DNA of 6,374 nt, from NCBI GenBank assembly GCA_030683195.1, contig JAUXQA010000280.1:1-6374 (forward strand). Direction: 5' to 3'. Position numbers and translations under genes: made by a program. The notes under the pieces are model-generated. The model ran no database searches and was not told where the DNA came from. It was given only the letters and a program-made list of their open reading frames with translations. Each line of letters starts with the position of its first letter. The first letter of the stretch is position 1. Shown here piece by piece: positions 4,301 through 6,374 of the stretch. The stretch comes from Rhodoferax sp. (GTDB lineage: Bacteria > Pseudomonadota > Gammaproteobacteria > Burkholderiales > Burkholderiaceae_C).

Positions 4301-5969
4301 GAAAACGATTGGTTATAGGATAACGCCAATCTTTGCCAAAGCTGCGATGTGTCACCCGAATACCCACCGGGGCCTGACGGCGCTTGTATTCGTTGATCCG
4401 AATCAGGCGGGTGACTTTTTCCACATCGGCGCGGGGAAATCCGGCGGCGATGATGTCGTCAATGCTCTGGTCGTTCTCCATGTAACGCTCCAGAATGGCG
4501 TCAAGCACCTCGTACTCGGGCAGGCTGTCCTGGTCTTTTTGGTCTGGTCGCAGTTCGGCACTGGGTGGCCGGGTAATGATGCGATCGGGGATCGGCCCCG
4601 TGCCACTGCCATAGGGATCGTTGGCATTGCGCCAGCGTGACAACCTGAAGACGGTGGTTTTAGCCAGGTCCTTGATGACGGCAAAGCCACCGGCCATGTC
4701 CCCGTACAAGGTGCAGTAGCCCGTAGCCAGCTCCGATTTATTGCCCGTGGTGAGCACAATGCCACCGAATTTGTTGGACAAGGCCATCAGCAGCGTGCCA
4801 CGAATGCGGGCCTGGATGTTTTCCTCAGTGGTGTCTTCGGCCAGGCCGGCAAACTCCCCGGCCAGCGACGCCTTGAAGGCTTCGAACTCGGGCACGATGG
4901 ATATTTCGTCGTAGCGCACGCCCAGGCGCGTCGCCATCTCGCGCGCATCAATCCAGCTGATGTCGGCGGTGTAGGGTGAAGGCATCATGACGGTGCGCAC
5001 CCGGTCTTTGCCAATGGCATCCACCGCCACCGCCAGCACCAGGGCCGAGTCGATGCCACCAGAGAGTCCCAGGATCACGCCAGGGAATCCGTTTTTGCCC
5101 ACATAGTCGCGCACACCCAGCACCAGGGCGTCCCAAAGGTCGGCATCGAGTGAGCGCTGTGGCGCCACATCGCCAGCCAACTCCAGGCCCTCGGGCACCC
5201 GGTTGACTTGCACCATCAGACTGCTTTCGACAAAGCTGGGTGCCCGGCCCGCTACCGAACCATCTGTGTTGAGGGCAAATGAATGGCCTTCAAACACCAC
5301 TTCGTCCTGCCCACCCACCAGATGGGCATAAACCAGGGGCAAGCCGCAGTCTTGCACCCGGGCACTCATCATCTGTTCACGCTCATTGCCTTTGCCAATG
5401 TGAAACGGAGAGGCGTTGATGACCACCAGCAACTCCGCACCGGCGGCCCGGGTCAGCCGGGCGGGTTCCTCAAACCAGGCATCTTCACAAATCAACAGAC
5501 CTACCTTGACGCGGCTGCCGGCCTCGCCCGCCTCAAAGACGCAGACGCCCTGTCCTGGCGTGAAATAGCGGCGCTCGTCAAACACCTGATAGTTGGGCAG
5601 TTCCCGCTTGGCATAGGTGGCCACAACGGCACCCTCGCACAGCACGCTGGCTGCGTTGTGCCGGCTCTGGATGGCAACAGACCGGGTTCGGCTGTCACCC
5701 CCGCTGGGATGCCCGACGACGACCATGAGGTTCTTTAACCCGGCCAACTCGCGGGCCACTGTTTTCACGGCATCATCACATGCTGTGATGAAGGCGGGAC
5801 GCAAGAACAGGTCTTCAGCGGCATAGCCGCAAATGGAGAGTTCGGGCGTCAGCACAAGGCGCGCGCCCTGGGCATAAGCCGACTGGGCGGCCTCAATGAT
5901 TTTTTTTGAATTACCGGCCAGGTCGCCCACGACAAGATTGAGTTGGGCAACGCAAAGTTTAAGTGTCAT
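4293..5969 (-). CDS. nadE: Glutamine-dependent NAD+ synthetase
   Basis: Catalyses the last step of NAD+ synthesis, ATP-dependent amidation of nicotinic acid adenine dinucleotide, using ammonia released from glutamine by a fused amidase domain. The product has 558 residues from the ATG at 5969. The N-terminal nitrilase-like glutaminase domain (about 1-260) has the Glu-Lys-Cys triad: Glu43 in TPELSICGY, Lys121 in AKRELPNYQVFDERRYF and Cys161 in LLICEDAWF. The C-terminal synthetase domain (about 265-558) has the PP-loop SGGIDS (303-308), the segment TTGNKSELATGYCTLYGD and the C-terminal RFRG. Both halves are intact and full length. A GTG at 5972 directly before the ATG is in frame and would add one residue. 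There is no good Shine-Dalgarno sequence for either start. It is divergent from the FemAB-like gene with only 29 bases between starts, and is followed by glnB. A run of eight A (minus strand) lies near codons 22-24. Confidence 0.97.
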   Translation of the reverse strand: MTLKLCVAQLNLVVGDLAGNSKKIIEAAQSAYAQGARLVLTPELSICGYAAEDLFLRPAFITACDDAVKTVARELAGLKNLMVVVGHPSGGDSRTRSVAIQSRHNAASVLCEGAVVATYAKRELPNYQVFDERRYFTPGQGVCVFEAGEAGSRVKVGLLICEDAWFEEPARLTRAAGAELLVVINASPFHIGKGNEREQMMSARVQDCGLPLVYAHLVGGQDEVVFEGHSFALNTDGSVAGRAPSFVESSLMVQVNRVPEGLELAGDVAPQRSLDADLWDALVLGVRDYVGKNGFPGVILGLSGGIDSALVLAVAVDAIGKDRVRTVMMPSPYTADISWIDAREMATRLGVRYDEISIVPEFEAFKASLAGEFAGLAEDTTEENIQARIRGTLLMALSNKFGGIVLTTGNKSELATGYCTLYGDMAGGFAVIKDLAKTTVFRLSRWRNANDPYGSGTGPIPDRIITRPPSAELRPDQKDQDSLPEYEVLDAILERYMENDQSIDDIIAAGFPRADVEKVTRLIRINEYKRRQAPVGIRVTHRSFGKDWRYPITNRFRG

Positions 5970-5998
5970 CACAGGTCTAAAAAAGGGAATGAAAAGGC

Positions 5999-6374
5999 GT
6001 GCAGCAAGTGTTAAACAATTATGTCATTCGAATATTGACATCTGCCGATGAGGTGAATGCCAGCGAGTGGAACGAGCTCCTGAATAGTCAGACGGACGCC
6101 ACGCCGTTCATGCGGCACGAGTACCTGGTAGCCCTGCAGAAAAGTGGCAGCGCCACCCCCGAGACCGGCTGGACCGCGCGCTACCTGATGCTGGAGCTTG
6201 ACAATGTGCTGGTGGGCGCGTGCGTTCTGTACATCAAGGACCACTCTTACGGCGAGTACGTGTTTGACCACGCCTGGGCCAATGCCTACCACCAGCACGG
6301 CCTGGCTTACTACCCCAAGGGCGTGGTGGCTGTGCCCTTTACCCCGGTGCCCGGTACCCGTTTGTTGGCGCGCA
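5999..6374 (+). CDS. FemAB-like (DUF482) acyltransferase-fold protein, 3' end outside window
   Basis: An open frame of 125 codons runs to the window edge. Residues read PFMRHEYLVALQKSG (about 38-52), then SYGEYVFDHAWANAYHQHG (about 83-101) and YYPKGVVAVPFTPVPGTRLL (about 104-123). This is the characteristic N-terminal half of the DUF482 family (FemAB-like, often annotated GNAT N-acetyltransferase or peptidoglycan biosynthesis protein), whose members are about 380-400 residues. The frame is closed upstream by TGA at 5990-5992. Candidate starts are GTG at 5999 and GTG at 6008; an ATG at 6021 is out of frame. AAAAGG (5992-5997) is too close to 5999 but lies ten bases from 6008, whereas AGGGA (5984-5988) lies ten bases from 5999, so either start is possible. 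Substrate and pathway are unknown; the family resembles enzymes that transfer amino-acyl or acetyl groups. Confidence 0.88.
   Translation, partial: MQQVLNNYVIRILTSADEVNASEWNELLNSQTDATPFMRHEYLVALQKSGSATPETGWTARYLMLELDNVLVGACVLYIKDHSYGEYVFDHAWANAYHQHGLAYYPKGVVAVPFTPVPGTRLLAR

Noticed and set aside
4284..5738. Plus-strand ORFs opposite nadE (4284-4640, 5283-5738 and others)
   Set aside because: They are shadows of the full-length, motif-complete nadE on the minus strand.
1..6374. Mobile elements, CRISPR arrays, attachment sites, tRNA or rRNA genes
   Set aside because: No transposase or integrase fragments, no regularly spaced repeats and no RNA-gene signatures were seen; composition and gene content look uniformly chromosomal.

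Overview
The window looks like ordinary chromosomal DNA of a betaproteobacterium, most likely family Comamonadaceae (Rhodoferax/Polaromonas-like). This rests on the protein sequences (IlvB with an Ala-rich N-terminal extension, DUF3619 and DUF3106 proteins, a FemAB-like DUF482 protein) and on gene order, both recalled from related genomes. Genus is not secure. There are no tRNAs, rRNAs, insertion sequences, CRISPR arrays or phage genes.

Layout. (1) Positions 1-1316, minus strand: the first 438 codons of ilvB, the acetolactate synthase catalytic subunit; its 3' end lies outside the window. (2) Positions 1317-1617: a divergent control region of about 300 bp. It holds a long, foldable ilvB leader, a plausible ilvB promoter and two inverted repeats on the side facing the sigma factor gene. 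(3) Positions 1618-3873, plus strand: a compact four-gene unit of ECF-type sigma factor, DUF3619 single-span membrane protein, exported DUF3106 protein and RDD-family four-span membrane protein. The first three genes are joined by 4-bp start/stop overlaps. (4) Positions 3881-5969, minus strand: glutamine-dependent NAD+ synthetase (nadE) followed by the PII nitrogen-signalling gene glnB. (5) From 5999, plus strand: the first 125 codons of a FemAB-like (DUF482) acyltransferase-fold protein, divergent from nadE.

How the genes may work together. The sigma factor and DUF3619 protein are arranged like a sigma/anti-sigma pair, with two envelope proteins as probable fellow members. This would be a cell-envelope regulatory module whose signal and regulon I cannot read from the sequence. 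nadE and glnB form a nitrogen-status unit: NadE consumes glutamine, and PII senses 2-oxoglutarate, ATP/ADP and, through uridylylation, glutamine. The ilvB leader can fold in two mutually exclusive ways and is the best candidate for a cis-acting RNA control element. Most of the window is housekeeping; the sigma module and the ilvB leader deserve the closest look.
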